DNA from: Branchiostoma floridae
Taxonomy: Eukaryota; Chordata; Leptocardii; Amphioxiformes; Branchiostomatidae
Direction: 5' to 3'
Assembly: GCF_000003815.2 (NCBI RefSeq)
Contig: NC_049997.1
Span: forward strand, 3,412,555-3,474,554
DNA: 62,000 bases
Below, piece by piece: positions 47,306-57,940 of this stretch. The notes beneath the pieces were generated by a model. The model was not told where the DNA came from and searched no databases. It saw nothing but the letters and a program-made list of their open reading frames with translations. The position numbers were made by a program, and so were the translations under genes. The first letter of the stretch is position 1, and each line of letters starts with the position of its first letter.

Positions 47306-50300
47306 ATGGCATTGTTGTTGGAACAATATGAATACGCTTGTCTCCTTGTACTTAAGGGTATGTCGGGGGGATGGCAGTCAAAGCTCTTTTCGCTAGCGAA
47401 GTCTCACAACCTGCTCGAGAAGGGGAATTCGGAAGATCAGCACTTCTACATGCCAATCGAGGAAGTAGCCACCATTGAAGGTAAGTGTGAATGTTGACTA
47501 TTGGGCTACAGCTGACTTAATTTCATGGATGACATCCACGTGCACATTGATTTTCGCCTGTTTTCCTAAAAGAAGACATTGGCCACATGTCAAACCAGAT
47601 CATCCCTGGTCAATGAGAATGTCATGCTTACCGGAGGACCTGCTCTCCAGGCAAAGGCAAGGGGTACATGGTCAGGGAATGGGGACACTGCGCGATATGC
47701 GCCCTTGTTTCATCTTTAACCAAGAATAGAAATATAAACATGATTGAAATGGTGACGACTACCTCTTTCAGTCATACTGGAGGTGAACATAAGACCAGCT
47801 AAGCCTGGGAAAGAATGATTCGGATGTTAGCAGCACTTTTTATTTTTTTGCTGGATTTTCTTCTTTTCGCTCTCGCGCATTAGTTCTGGGGTCTCCAGAG
47901 GATGTCATCCATAAAATCAGTCGGTGTGGCCTTCAAGTTGTGCAATGAACTGCAAAAATAGAGCTTTCCCAAAAGCTCCGATATCAATCACATAGATTAA
48001 GAAAGTAGGAGAAGTTGTTGGCTTTGTGCATGCTTGGTGTCATTGCCCATTTTAGCCACATCATTTTAGGTGGCACTTTAGTCGTTAAATTGACCCATTT
48101 TGTGCAATCTATTGTGCAACACAACTGTGACGTCTGCATTTTTGTTTTGCAGGTCGCGGAACAGTGGCAAGGGGTAAGATTGCAAGCGGGGTCATCAAAG
48201 TTGGAGACGAAGTGGCGATAGTTGGAATAAAGGAAACAACTACTACGACTTGCACAGGTTGGTAAAACCGCCGTAACTAAACACTACAATAGCAAAGAGT
48301 GCTTGATGTCATAGAACTAAAATGATTCAACTGAGAACAGCATCTGGACTGAAGAAGACCGCTGAATCGACATTTTTTTTCCCGAAGGAAAAACATATAG
48401 TTTTGCTGGTGTGTTATTCTTCTTCTTACATCAACTCTGACTTCCTTTAAGTAACTCTTAAAGTAAGGGAAACGACCTAAATGAATAGACTCGAATCGTG
48501 TAGCAGTTATAACTATAATACATTTTGTAATGTATGTGTAGAAGTATGTACATGTATATGGCCTTGTACATATGACTTATCAGGACTCTAAATGGTGTAA
48601 ACTGTATCTCTATCATATACTTTGTCTGACCCCTGCCTCTTCCCTCATTACCTCAATGAAAAGCGACGTGCAGGCCGATTTGGGCTGTCATGAATAAACA
48701 ATGGTTTAAGCAACTAAAAACGACTTTATCATCTGCCAAAAAGCAGTTAATCAAGCAATTGGATACTAGTATGGTCTTGGAAACGGGCAGACGTTTCAAC
48801 TAGCATCCACTAGTTTTCGTCAGTGACAATGAAGAGATCTTGTTGGTGTGTGTCTCTCTGACTGCCTAATCGTTTCCAAACCCGTATCCACTTTCTTGAG
48901 TAACTGCTTTTTGTCATATCTTGTTACCTTGATGTCTAATCTAAATCAACGCAACTTTATCATCGTTTGCAGGCCTGGAGATCGATGGAGAAGTATTGGA
49001 TGAAGGCGAGGAGAGTGCAGGAGGGCACGTAGGTGTCCTGTTGAAGGATACAAAGCCGAATGAGGTGGTACATGGGCAGGTGTTGGCCAAGCCTGGAAGC
49101 ATGACTGCTCACACCAAGTTTGAAGCTATGGTAGGTGTAGTGACTTAAGCTTTAGATGGGATATATTTCACTTGGCTGGACTTCACGAACGGAGATCATC
49201 TAGCTAGGGGGTTGGTCCACGTCGGCCACATGCACGCTAGTCAGTCCTATGTGGGACAGACACACCCGGCCACAGCGGTCGCAGGGAAATGCTTCATCGG
49301 GGGCATGGCCACCACGACGGGGCGGTTCTTCCTTCTGCTGCGTTATGATGCAGATATGATGAGATATCACATTATATGATAACTAGGGCTGGGTACCGGT
49401 ACGGAGTACTGGTATGAAACCTTTTTTTTTCTAATTGGACCGGTCCGGAAAAAATTTGGTGGACTGGATGTTTGACCTATTGGAAAATGAACAGATTATA
49501 TGATCAGGCATTCACACGTTTTGGAGCTTACCGGTGGAAGAAAATAACAAGCTTAAGAGTGAAGTAGAATAGAGTTTATAGTCATTTCTACCAAGTTCTA
49601 CAACCAATCGCACAGAGGTAGGCAGTCTTGTATGACTTAAAACGTCAGTGGGAGTCGAATACACCACAAAACAGATTTTTTTGCACCGACATGGGCCATT
49701 GTTTTGAGTATCGTCCTTTCACAATTTTTCACAAACTGGATCAGGTCCAGGTTCAGGTTCAGGTCCAGACCTGGACCTGATTTTCTGGACCTGAACCGGA
49801 CCTGGACCTGAATTTTCTGTACCGGTACCCACCACTAATGTTAACGCATCGTTGCTTTAGTGCTAACATACGGTAGAAACCTATCCACTTTATCAGTTTC
49901 AACGGCTTGCCAAGAATGTATATGCTGAATCTATATTGCTGTTCGTGTAACACAGGCAGAACGTTACATGCTGGCTAAGTGTCCGTGTATCTAACACAGG
50001 TATACATGCTGACTAACTGTTGTTCGTGTATCTAACACAGGTATACATGCTGACTAACTGTTGTCCGTGTATCTAACACAGGTATAAATACTGACTACTG
50101 TTCGTGTATCTAACACAGGTATACATGCTGACTAACTGTTCGTGTATCTAACAGAGGTATACATGCTGACTAAAAAAAGTGTTCGTGTATCTAACACAGG
50201 TATATATGTTGGCTAACTGTTGTTCGTGTATCTAACACAGGTATACATGCTGACTAACTGTTCGTGTATCTAACACAGGTATACATGCTGACTAACTGTT

Positions 50301-52312
50301 CGTGTATCTAACACAGGTATACACGCTGACTAACTGTTCGTGTATCTAACACAGGTATACATGCTGACTAACTGTTGTTCGTGTATCTAACACAGGTATA
50401 CATGCTGACTAACTGTTCGTGTATCTAACACAGGTATACATGCTGGCTAACTGTTCGTGTATCTAACACAGGTATACATGCTGACTAACTGTTCGTGTAT
50501 CTAACACAGGTATAAATGCTGACTAACTGTTCGTGTATCTAACACAGGTATAAATACTGACTGACTGTTCGTGTATCTAACACAGGTATAAATACTGACT
50601 AACTGTTCGTGTATCTAACACAGGTATAAATACTGACTAACTGTTCGTGTATCTAACACAGGTATAAATGCTGACTAACTGTTCGTGTATCTAACACAGG
50701 TATAAATACTGACTGACTGTTCGTGTATCTAACACAGGTATAAATACTGACTAACTGTTCGTGTATCTAACACAGGTATAAATGCTGACTAACTGTTCGT
50801 GTATCTAACACAGGTATACATGCTGACTAAAGACGAAGGTGGACGTGACACGCCGATATCCGAAGCTGATCGACCTAAGTTCTTTTTCCGGAACATTGAA
50901 GTTGAAGGAGCCATCGAACTTCCGGAGAGCGTGGTAAGTTGTGCAAATACATGTCATCATGTATATAGTAAAATTGACTCATCCCTCAGCTAACCGACAT
51001 CTATCGCACCACAGTCATCCCTCAGTAAGACTTCTGGAGCCGCATAGTTCAAGTTTTTTAAAACCTTTAGTAAACCTGGTAACTACTAGGCTGATTAAGT
51101 CACTAGCCATTGAAGACGTTGTACGCAAAGAAACCGGCTTGGTATGCGGCTCCAGGTGTCTTGCTGAGGGATGCCTGCTATGCGATAGAAGTTGGTTAGC
51201 TGAGGAATGAGTCCACTCTACTATAAAATACAAAGCAAGTTTTCAGCCGTTTCTTTCTCATAGTCAATGGATGAGGTTTTGTCCTTAAAATAACATAAAG
51301 CCTTCTCTCCATACCTCAAATGAAAAGCCACCTTGTAACGAATCTTAAGTAAAAAAAACCAACAATCTCATCTTATCTTATCATCAATCCTAGATGAGTT
51401 GACAGATGATACGAGTTTCCAATAAGGTGCAGACAATTCTTGTTTAGCCCATTCAAATCATCTCCTCTCCTTGATGATTCACATACAAACTTAGGTAACA
51501 GAAAAGATATCAAACTGACCGTCTGAAGACTTGATTCGTACTCAAGTCCTGGCAAAAGTTCGGATGTTAGTATAAACGTTGCTATTTACTGACACTATGA
51601 TATTGTCTCAAGTGTTGGTCATCTAACCTGAATCATGGCACCAGCATCGTCCATATTTGTCTTGGTTAACCGATTACTTATACTGCTATTTAAATATGAA
51701 AAGAAATATGAAAACATGACGTCATGCAATATACCCATGAACATCCGGTACTAGTACTCTGTCAGCTAAGAAACCAACAGACGATGTTTAGTTTATTGTT
51801 AACTATAGTTCAGGCGATTGGTGCAAAAATTGTTCAAATTATGATAAAAGCATGAAACTTGGCGTAATTGTTCTGTACAACGATGGAAGCAATTCTAGGG
51901 GTGAAGCCCATGGAAACCTGCTTTTACATAGCAACGGTTGCTAGGTAACTCTTTTTCCTTGGCAACAAGTACCCTAGCGAGCCAGTGTTTGCATTTTTGC
52001 ATGAAGGCAACTTAATTTTAGGGCCAAATGATACAAAATGGGGTAACCAGCGGTAACCAAGACCCTTTTCTTCAGAAATCACACTTTCTGTTTATCATAC
52101 ATCTTCCAAAATCTATCTAATTACACTTTTTTTGTTATTGTTTTATAAAAAAAATGTACATTTTACTACAGGACATGGTGCAGCCAGGAGATGACCTCAT
52201 GATGGTAGTAACCCTGACAACCCCCATCGCCATGGAAAAACCTCAGATGTTTACCATCGTTGAAGCTGGACAGACAGTCGGTGCTGTGATTGTGTCTAAG
52301 ATAGTGGAATAG
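47306..52312 (+). CDS. GTPase-less EF-Tu paralogue: domains 2 and 3 only (EF-Tu-B)
   Basis: Five exons, 47306-47480, 48153-48257, 48973-49130, 50814-50933 and 52172-52312, join in phase to 232 aa (214 if the start is the internal ATG at 47360). They correspond one to one with EF-Tu-A exons 6-10, with identical intron positions and phases; exons 2, 4 and 5 match A in length. No G-domain exon is seen in the 1.5 kb between the gap and exon 1. Exon 1 runs through the old acceptor (CTTAAG|GG at 47356) from an ATG in strong context (AAAATGG). Domain 2 reads [20 protein letters not shown]. Domain 3 reads [29 protein letters not shown] and [20 protein letters not shown]. Against A it has lost GGRHxP His and [12 protein letters not shown] Arg/Gly residues. 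An open frame over five exons argues against a simple pseudogene. Function unknown; it cannot bind GTP. Confidence 0.75.
47512..47942. mobile_element. TIR element, ATGGATGACATCC family, in EF-Tu-B intron 1
   Basis: Left GACTTAATTTCATGGATGAC and right GTCATCCATAAAATCAGTCG are inverted, with CTCGCGCATTAGTTCTGGGG and TGGCCACATG inside. Related pieces lie at about 35020-35420, 43695-43760, 44795-45085 and 56945-57123. Confidence 0.75.
49740..49830. repeat. CAGGTCCAGGTT/GGACCTG short inverted repeat cluster
   Basis: Repeats of TCAGGTCCAGGTTCAGG are followed by the complement ACCTGGACCTGA, giving a local foldback inside a wider CCGGTACC-bounded repeat (about 49388-49835). It lies in EF-Tu-B intron 3. 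Confidence 0.7.
49950..50830 (+). repeat. 38-bp minisatellite of 23 copies built from the EF-Tu-B exon 4 splice acceptor
   Basis: Unit: GGTATACATGCTGACTAACT, then GTTCGTGTATCTAACACA (38 bp; 41 bp where GTT is duplicated). I count 23 copies; the first is degenerate and the last is the genuine junction CTAACACAG|GTATACATGCTGACTAAAGA that opens exon 4 ([10 protein letters not shown]). Each unit holds a branch-point-like CTGACTAAC, a short pyrimidine-rich stretch, CAG and 17 nt of exon. Reading on from an upstream unit gives [10 protein letters not shown] then a stop, so only the last copy yields the protein. Confidence 0.95.
50961..51231. mobile_element. Foldback TIR element in EF-Tu-B intron 4
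   Basis: Left TATAGTAAAATTGACTCATC plus CCTCAGCTAACC is inverted to right GGTTAGCTGAGGAATGAGTC plus CTACTATA. Inner blocks CTGGAGCCGCATA / TATGCGGCTCCAG also pair. Confidence 0.85.
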
Positions 52313-53142
52313 GCTTCAAGGTGCTTTACATTGTTATTAGAGCTTTTACATTTTTCTATTCATCATTCCTTTTTATAAAGATTCTTTACAGAAACGTTTT
52401 ATGTAACTACCCCACCCATAACATTGCATAACATAACATACAAGTATATTAGTCACATGTAAGCAGTTTATAATCGCATGTCTAAATTTTGGAAACAAAA
52501 CCAAATTGACTCCTAAAATTAGCCATAAAGTGTGGTACAAGGAAACCTAATGTCTGAGAATATACAGACAAGCAATTATGCACTTTCCGATCCTCCAACG
52601 CTATCTTTGTTGGGACATTTTTCAATAAATTTATGTATAGTACCCTTCCCCAATTTGACGATGTCCCTTTAATTTCAAAGAAGTGACATTTATTAGATTT
52701 TCTTCGGGCATATGTACCGTAGCCGGCAAATGTCTTTAGTACATTACATTACATTACATTTAATTTGATTTCAGCTATTTCTGAGAATTGAGGGACATCA
52801 GAGGACTTCCTCCGGCCGGTAGCTGCCTCGACTGCCGAGCTGTTTCATCCCAGAAACTGTTCTAAAGTAGAGTGTCATGTAGTAAGGTGGATGATGGGCT
52901 CTTTCTATGCAGATATCATATGTATCGTGACTTGTTCAGCCTTTATTATCGTGAGTTATTCAGCCTTTATTTCAAACTGCCCCTTCTGTGATGAAGAAAG
53001 AAAGCAGTTTTTTTAAAGAGGCCATCAAATTCCACCCTTATCTCCCAACGTTTACAGACAAAAAGAAAACTACCTTCCTCTTAACATCACAAAACCCACA
53101 CATGGTTTAGTTTAGTGAATTTATCACTAGAATTAGTCGCTT

Positions 53143-53352
53143 ACTGCAAATGCATTTAAGTTCGCGAGGATTTAATTTCGGGGTAGCGGGAAAAAGGAAT
53201 TTTCGCGGTGGTTTTAATTTCGTGGTAACACCATAGACTATAGTCTAATACCATAATAGAAAAATGTTCGGAGTGGCTTTAAGTTCGCGGTGAAGTGGTC
53301 ACCGCGAAAACCGCGAACATTAATCCACCGCGAACATTTCTGCATTTACAGT
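53143..53352. mobile_element. TIR repeat, TGCATTTAAGTTCGCGG family, full copy
   Basis: Begins ACTGCAAATGCATTTAAGTT and ends ACATTTCTGCATTTACAGT. GTTCGCGG and CCGCGAAC motifs are arranged as inverted arms. Truncated copy at 8454. Confidence 0.8.
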
Positions 53353-53654
53353 ACTATGGTATCATGTTCACCATTGTTTGTCACTTTTTGTCACTTGCAA
53401 TTAGCCCTCGGGCAAGAACTTTCAATAAACTTTCAATTATCACCACCGTGTTCAAGGCGTCCTTGTCTCCTATGATGCATTTCATCATGTTTCATGTGAG
53501 TTATCTTTTAGCCCATTCATTGAAGTTCTGTCTTAAAGGCGTTCTACAGTAATCAAACCACCTAAAATAGCAAAACTTTATTTAAAGTAGGGTGGTATAA
53601 AGTCAGTTGGGCGATAGGCGCTTCCTTCCATATGTCATATCATAGAGTGGGGTA

Positions 53655-54231
53655 CGAGGTGCGTTCAATAAGTAATAACTCTGACTCATTTCCCATAGCA
53701 GGAGATTAATGAAACTTGGCACAGTTATTAGTCTTTCTCTTCATAGGAACCACCCAGAGTTATGCATTTCTCCCATCGTTTGATACAGCTCATGACACCG
53801 TTTTCGTAGGACACCCCAGGTTGGTCCTCCAACAGATGCCTCATCAATGGCAGAAGAGGAACGACCAGGTCTAGGAGCTGTTTCCACAGACTTCCGGCCA
53901 TGTTTGAATTCAGGAGACAACGTTTTACAAGGTCATATAATGAGGCATCATCACCATAAGTTTCTTTCATTTCATGAAAAGTCTCCTTTGGTGTGCGTCC
54001 TTTCAAATACAAAAACCAGATCACTGCGCGACACTCAACTGGCTCCATTTCACACCTGGTCCATTTCACACCTAACTCAGTTCAAACACCAGTAAATCAG
54101 AAACCACAATTAGTTCAGAGCTCTTTTTTGCAACATTAACTAAAGAGATATGAATCATTACACATGCAAAATTTCATTTAGATCAAACAACTAAAAATGG
54201 GTTAGAGTTATTACTTATTGAACGCCCCTCG
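53655..54231 (-). mobile_element. Internally deleted mariner-type transposon
   Basis: TIRs of 28 bp (CGAGGTGCGTTCAATAAGTA... and its complement with one mismatch) are flanked by TA on both sides, the mariner target duplication. On the minus strand the 5' part encodes a typical mariner N-terminus (RAVIWFLYLKGRTPKETFHE, then MKETYGDDASLYDLVKR). Later bases encode GVMSCIKRWEKCITLGG, the usual mariner C-terminus. The DDD catalytic core between them is deleted and the frame is broken, so the element is non-autonomous. It could be moved only by a relative elsewhere. Confidence 0.9.
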
Positions 54232-54429
54232 TATGTTATTGTCACCAAGAACATTAGCTACTAATGATTTCAATACAATATTCAAAATGTTACTTTAATT
54301 TCTATCATTAAAGCAACTATGTACAACATGTTTCATGTGAGGTACTTGCCTTTTAGCCATTTCATTGAGGTACATAATGTAGATAAACAATCCAAAGCCC
54401 ACCCTGGTTAGTTAAATCCTTCCAGGATT

Positions 54430-54490
54430 AGGTGGTGCATTATGATGGTGCCCATCTCCGTTTCAATAGCCCTTGGGCCACAGAATTTTT
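54430..54490 (-). mobile_element. SINE tail fragment
   Basis: GGTGGTGCATTATGATGGTG, then CCATCTCCGTTTCAATAGCC, matches the tail half of the SINE at 33596. The tRNA-like head is absent. Confidence 0.7.
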
Positions 54491-54665
54491 TAAAATTTGC
54501 TTTTGAACAAAGGAGGACAATGTGCCACTGCATTCAAGTTAGTAACTTAACAGCGCCACATACACAGTACAGACAGAAGGTAACGTTATATATGTAGTAT
54601 TTTTCTTTTTACCTCCCCGACCAAAGTTATGTAACCATTTTTACATTTATTATTTGAACTTTTGT

Positions 54666-56087
54666 TTATTGGTGCTTGGTTATCATATGCTTGACAAGGT
54701 TGGCCTTTTGACTTGCCTGGAAGCTACACATTTTACAACAGTAGGGTCTCTCACGGGTGTGACATTTCATGTGTTTCGTAAGATTGTCCTTAACAACAGC
54801 GCTGTAATCACACTGCTCACATTTGTAGGGTCTCACACCAGCATGGTACTTCATATGTCTCTTAATGTGTGACCAGTTGTAGGTCTTGTATTCACAAATG
54901 TCACAGCAGTAAGGTTCCTCGTCACTGTGTTTTTTCATGTGCTTAACAAGCAAACTTTTATATGATGCCTGATAATGACATTGGTTACACTTGAACGGTT
55001 TCTCGCCAGTGTGTTTCCTCATATGATCGACAAGTCTGGGCTTATTTGATGCCCTATAACCACATTCACCACACATGAAAGGCTTTTCTTTGTGATGTTG
55101 CCTATGCTTGGAGATTTTATGTACCTTTGATGTATTATATCCACGAACGTCACACGTGTACCGTTCGCAATTAACTCCAGAGTTCTTATTAGAAAGTAGA
55201 GACACCCTGTTTTCAGAATCCTGGTCCTGAGTCACAACCACTTCACAAGAAGCAGTTTCCTCAATATTCACTTTTAGACTTTGTTCATGTCCACTGTTCA
55301 CCAAACCAGTCTCTCTGTCATCAGTGCAACCATCATCCTGATTCAGGCTGGGCGGTTGGGAACTTTGCCCGATTTGATCGTAGTCTGGAGTCGGTTCAGA
55401 AGACGTTAAAGCTGTGTTCTCAAAGGTATGGTTGCCTTCCAAAGGCTTCTCTATGCAGGAATGACCCATTGGATTAATTGTATCTAGTTCCTGCATACTG
55501 AAAGTGGAAATGTCAATGTCGAGCTCATCATGACAAGCTTTACCTGCTTCATCCTCGGTCGTCATAGCAACGTCTTCTTCTTCTTTAATGCGAAAGTCTA
55601 CTACGTTATTCGTTTGTATCAGGGAGGTATCAGATGGAGAAAGCGTAGTTTTCAACTGCACCTGGACTGCATGAAGTGCGAGCTCCTCTTTGGGCATGAG
55701 TACTTCATTGCTGGTATCGTTGTTTTCCTCGCTGTTCACAATGTCTAGTCCAGAATTTTGCAGTGAGGCAAGAGGACTTGAACTTGAAGTCGCTGTTAAC
55801 AGTGTATCAGCGTACGTTGTTGGAATGTTCTCATGCATTGTTACTAGTACTGTCTCACAGTCTTGTTCAGGCATGGTCATTTCTGATTGCGATTTCAACT
55901 GGCGATATTCCTCCAACATCACGTCCCTAAGGATACTGACCAGCCTGTCCTTGATGCTGTTCTGTTTGTCCAGGTTTTGAATCCTTCTGTTGAGTTCAAA
56001 CATCAGCTCCTCCATGTTCAGTCTGGGGAGGACTGCTATGGTCACCTCGTGCGAGAGGCCACAGATGAACTCCTGCTGCCTGGGCAT
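54666..56087 (-). CDS. C2H2 zinc-finger protein, copy 1 (473 aa)
   Basis: Probable nuclear DNA-binding regulator. The start is the ATG at 56087 (MPRQQEFICGLSHE): an acceptor (TTTTGTCCTTCAG) lies one base upstream and the paralogue has its ATG at the same place, so the longer open frame is intron. Residues about 1-65 form a conserved helical domain (NMEELMFELNRRIQNLDKQ). An acidic Ser/Thr-rich linker carries the SUMO-type motif IKEE. Six C2H2 units occupy residues about 310-472, with TGEKP-like linkers. Finger 1 (YTCDVRGYNTSK) has lost its second cysteine, which the paralogue keeps (CDFC); fingers 2-6 are intact. The coding region is one exon. An AATAAA-type signal on this strand overlaps the stop region (about 54648-54665). 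Family with KPYKCEQCDYSA fingers; specific orthology not recognised. Confidence 0.9.
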   Translation of the reverse strand: MPRQQEFICGLSHEVTIAVLPRLNMEELMFELNRRIQNLDKQNSIKDRLVSILRDVMLEEYRQLKSQSEMTMPEQDCETVLVTMHENIPTTYADTLLTATSSSSPLASLQNSGLDIVNSEENNDTSNEVLMPKEELALHAVQVQLKTTLSPSDTSLIQTNNVVDFRIKEEEDVAMTTEDEAGKACHDELDIDISTFSMQELDTINPMGHSCIEKPLEGNHTFENTALTSSEPTPDYDQIGQSSQPPSLNQDDGCTDDRETGLVNSGHEQSLKVNIEETASCEVVVTQDQDSENRVSLLSNKNSGVNCERYTCDVRGYNTSKVHKISKHRQHHKEKPFMCGECGYRASNKPRLVDHMRKHTGEKPFKCNQCHYQASYKSLLVKHMKKHSDEEPYCCDICEYKTYNWSHIKRHMKYHAGVRPYKCEQCDYSAVVKDNLTKHMKCHTRERPYCCKMCSFQASQKANLVKHMITKHQ

Positions 56088-56618
56088 GCTGAAGGACAAA
56101 AGAAATATGAATATGAAAGGTTTTGAAATGAACGTTAAACTCAAGACAAGGAAGTGAAAATTATTCACGATTATATTCTTCAGCATACTAACTCGATTGT
56201 AACACTATATCAAAGACTTGTGTTAGCCCTTCTTGTTATGTTAATTAGGATGTTAAGTCTTATTCTTTACACCTACTATGTACTTTGTAATAGTTGTTGC
56301 CACACATTGTGCCATGTACAACTGTCGTGCAATAAAGTTTTTCTACAAATAAAAAGTGTTAGAGCTGATGTTTGCCATGCAAAATCGTACGTATCCTTGG
56401 TTAGCTAATTGAACTCTTACCGCGTTAAGCTCCTGCCGGAAGTGAAGGAAAATTCCGGCGACAAAAAGCTAAATTATCATCCACGCCCTGAAAAGAGCCT
56501 GGTAAAGAGACGCCCCCCTCCCCACAGTAGCATCACTAGCCCCCATTTAAAAGAGCTATTATCTCTTGCAAAGAATGCTACATTTTGAACAATGACCGCT
56601 TGATAAGGTCCACCCTAC

Positions 56619-56700
56619 CTGTTTGATAACCATACCCAATGGGGGAGGTGGGTAGAAACAGTTCTTCCTTTACTAGATGATCGAAGAAGTCTCCAGTCCG
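56619..56700 (-). other. Presumed 5' non-coding exon of zinc-finger gene 1
   Basis: On the minus strand GGTTATCAAACAG|GTAGGG gives a good donor at 56618, matched at the duplicate (GGTTATCAAAGAG|GTAAGG at 60823). An inverted CCAAT (CCATTGGG) lies next to it. The right limit (transcription start) is not determined. Joins to the acceptor before 56087. Confidence 0.5.
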
Positions 56701-56944
56701 GGAAAAAAAACGATGTGGCTGACCCAGAAACCTCGTCTCCTCGAACGTAGGTTAGAGGTCATAAGGGTCAGGGCACTGATTACCCAAGTAATAACACGGT
56801 GTTAGTATGGTACCGTTACCGTTAGTATCAAGGCAGACCACAGGGAAAGGGTTGCGATAAAGAGATTTAAGGTTAACAAAAAAGATGCCCTAAGCTAAGG
56901 CATTTCTTCTGCATATTCATTCTAATGTTCGGCCACACTGACAT

Positions 56945-57123
56945 ACTAAATCTCACGGATGACACGCATTGAATCTGAATGATTGATTTTAGCACGTTCT
57001 CAAAAAATGTGGCCACATGACACCCAATAACATCCCATTTGCTGAGTTTTTCTTTTTTCGCCCTCGCACATTAGTTTTGGGGTCTCCAGAGGATGCCATT
57101 CATAAAATTAAATCAGTGCAGCC
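56945..57123. mobile_element. ATGGATGACATCC-family element, short copy
   Basis: Left CTCACGGATGACACGC and right GGATGCCATTCATAAAATTA, with CTCGCACATTAGTTTTGGGG inside, match 47512-47942 but lack most of its middle. Confidence 0.65.
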
Positions 57124-57245
57124 TACCTAGATGGATCGGAATTCAAGACTTATCTCTCAACTTACTAAATCGTCACAGTCTATGTCGTGTCTAACGAGCT
57201 TTCATTTCAAGACACCGTCAGACTAGTCAAACTTCCAGGAGATAG

Positions 57246-57465
57246 TAACGCTAGTTCACCTTTATTTGCAGGGTAACCTTTATTCGTTGTATTTAACACA
57301 AAGGGTATTTCGAGATATCAAGTTGACGGACGGAGGTCTCAAACTGCATTATAATGAAAACAATGCAATTTGAAACCACCGTCCAGCAACGTGATATCCC
57401 TAAATATCCTGATTTTAGGTACGTTGGATATAGGTTACCCCGCAAATAAAGGTGAACTAGCGTTA
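57246..57465. mobile_element. Short TIR element, TAACGCTAGTT...CTTTAT family, copy 4
   Basis: TAACGCTAGTTCACCTTTAT and ATAAAGGTGAACTAGCGTTA are perfect 20-bp inverted ends, the best-preserved copy in the window. Confidence 0.9.
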
Positions 57466-57544
57466 CGGGAAACATTATTCTCCTGTAAATTTATACATAT
57501 GTGCTGGTATAAGCCAGTTATTGTAAGATTGAGAACTGTCTAAA

Positions 57545-57940
57545 AACAGCTAAAAGCTCGGTGGAATAAAAGTCTCAGTGGACAATAAAAGAAAAAGAGA
57601 TTAAAGCTTATTTCTTATAAAGGTAAAAACAAATAAATCTAACGTATGTCATCCTCTGTACCTCTGTAGGCCCCAAATGTAATGCAAGAGGGAAAAATGT
57701 GTGAAACAAACAGTTGGCTAGATTTTACGGTTGTAACAAGAAGAACAGCTAAAAGCTCGGTGGAATAAAAGTCTCAGTGGACAGTAAGAGATTAAAGCTT
57801 ATTTCTTATAAAGGTCAAAACAAATAAGTCTAATGTATGTCATCCTCTGTACCTCTGTAGGCCCCAAATGTAATGCAAGAGGGAAAAAATGTGTGAAACA
57901 AACAGGTGGCTAGATTTTACGGTTGTAACAAGAATTGAAG
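57545..57940 (+). repeat. Tandem duplication, period 199 bp
   Basis: AACAGCTAAAAGCTCGGTGG begins at 57545 and 57744. The two copies differ by a few bases and a small deletion (AATAAAAGAAAA). Lies between the two zinc-finger genes. Confidence 0.9.

Noticed and set aside
49950-50830. CRISPR array (regular 38-bp repeats)
   Set aside because: There are no distinct spacers. The whole unit repeats, it lies in an animal intron and it matches the following exon edge.
51920-51970. RFX-type X-box (GGTTGCTAGGTAAC) in EF-Tu-B intron 4
   Set aside because: It is a single imperfect match deep in an intron, with no second element and no link to a ciliary gene.
47306-52312. EF-Tu-B as a processed pseudogene
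   Set aside because: It keeps introns, phases and the spliced 3' UTR of EF-Tu-A, so it arose by DNA duplication. The frame is open through all five exons.
56088-56186. Upstream extension of zinc-finger protein 1 by 33 hydrophobic residues
   Set aside because: A splice acceptor lies one base before the inner ATG, and the paralogue lacks the extension, so this stretch is intron.
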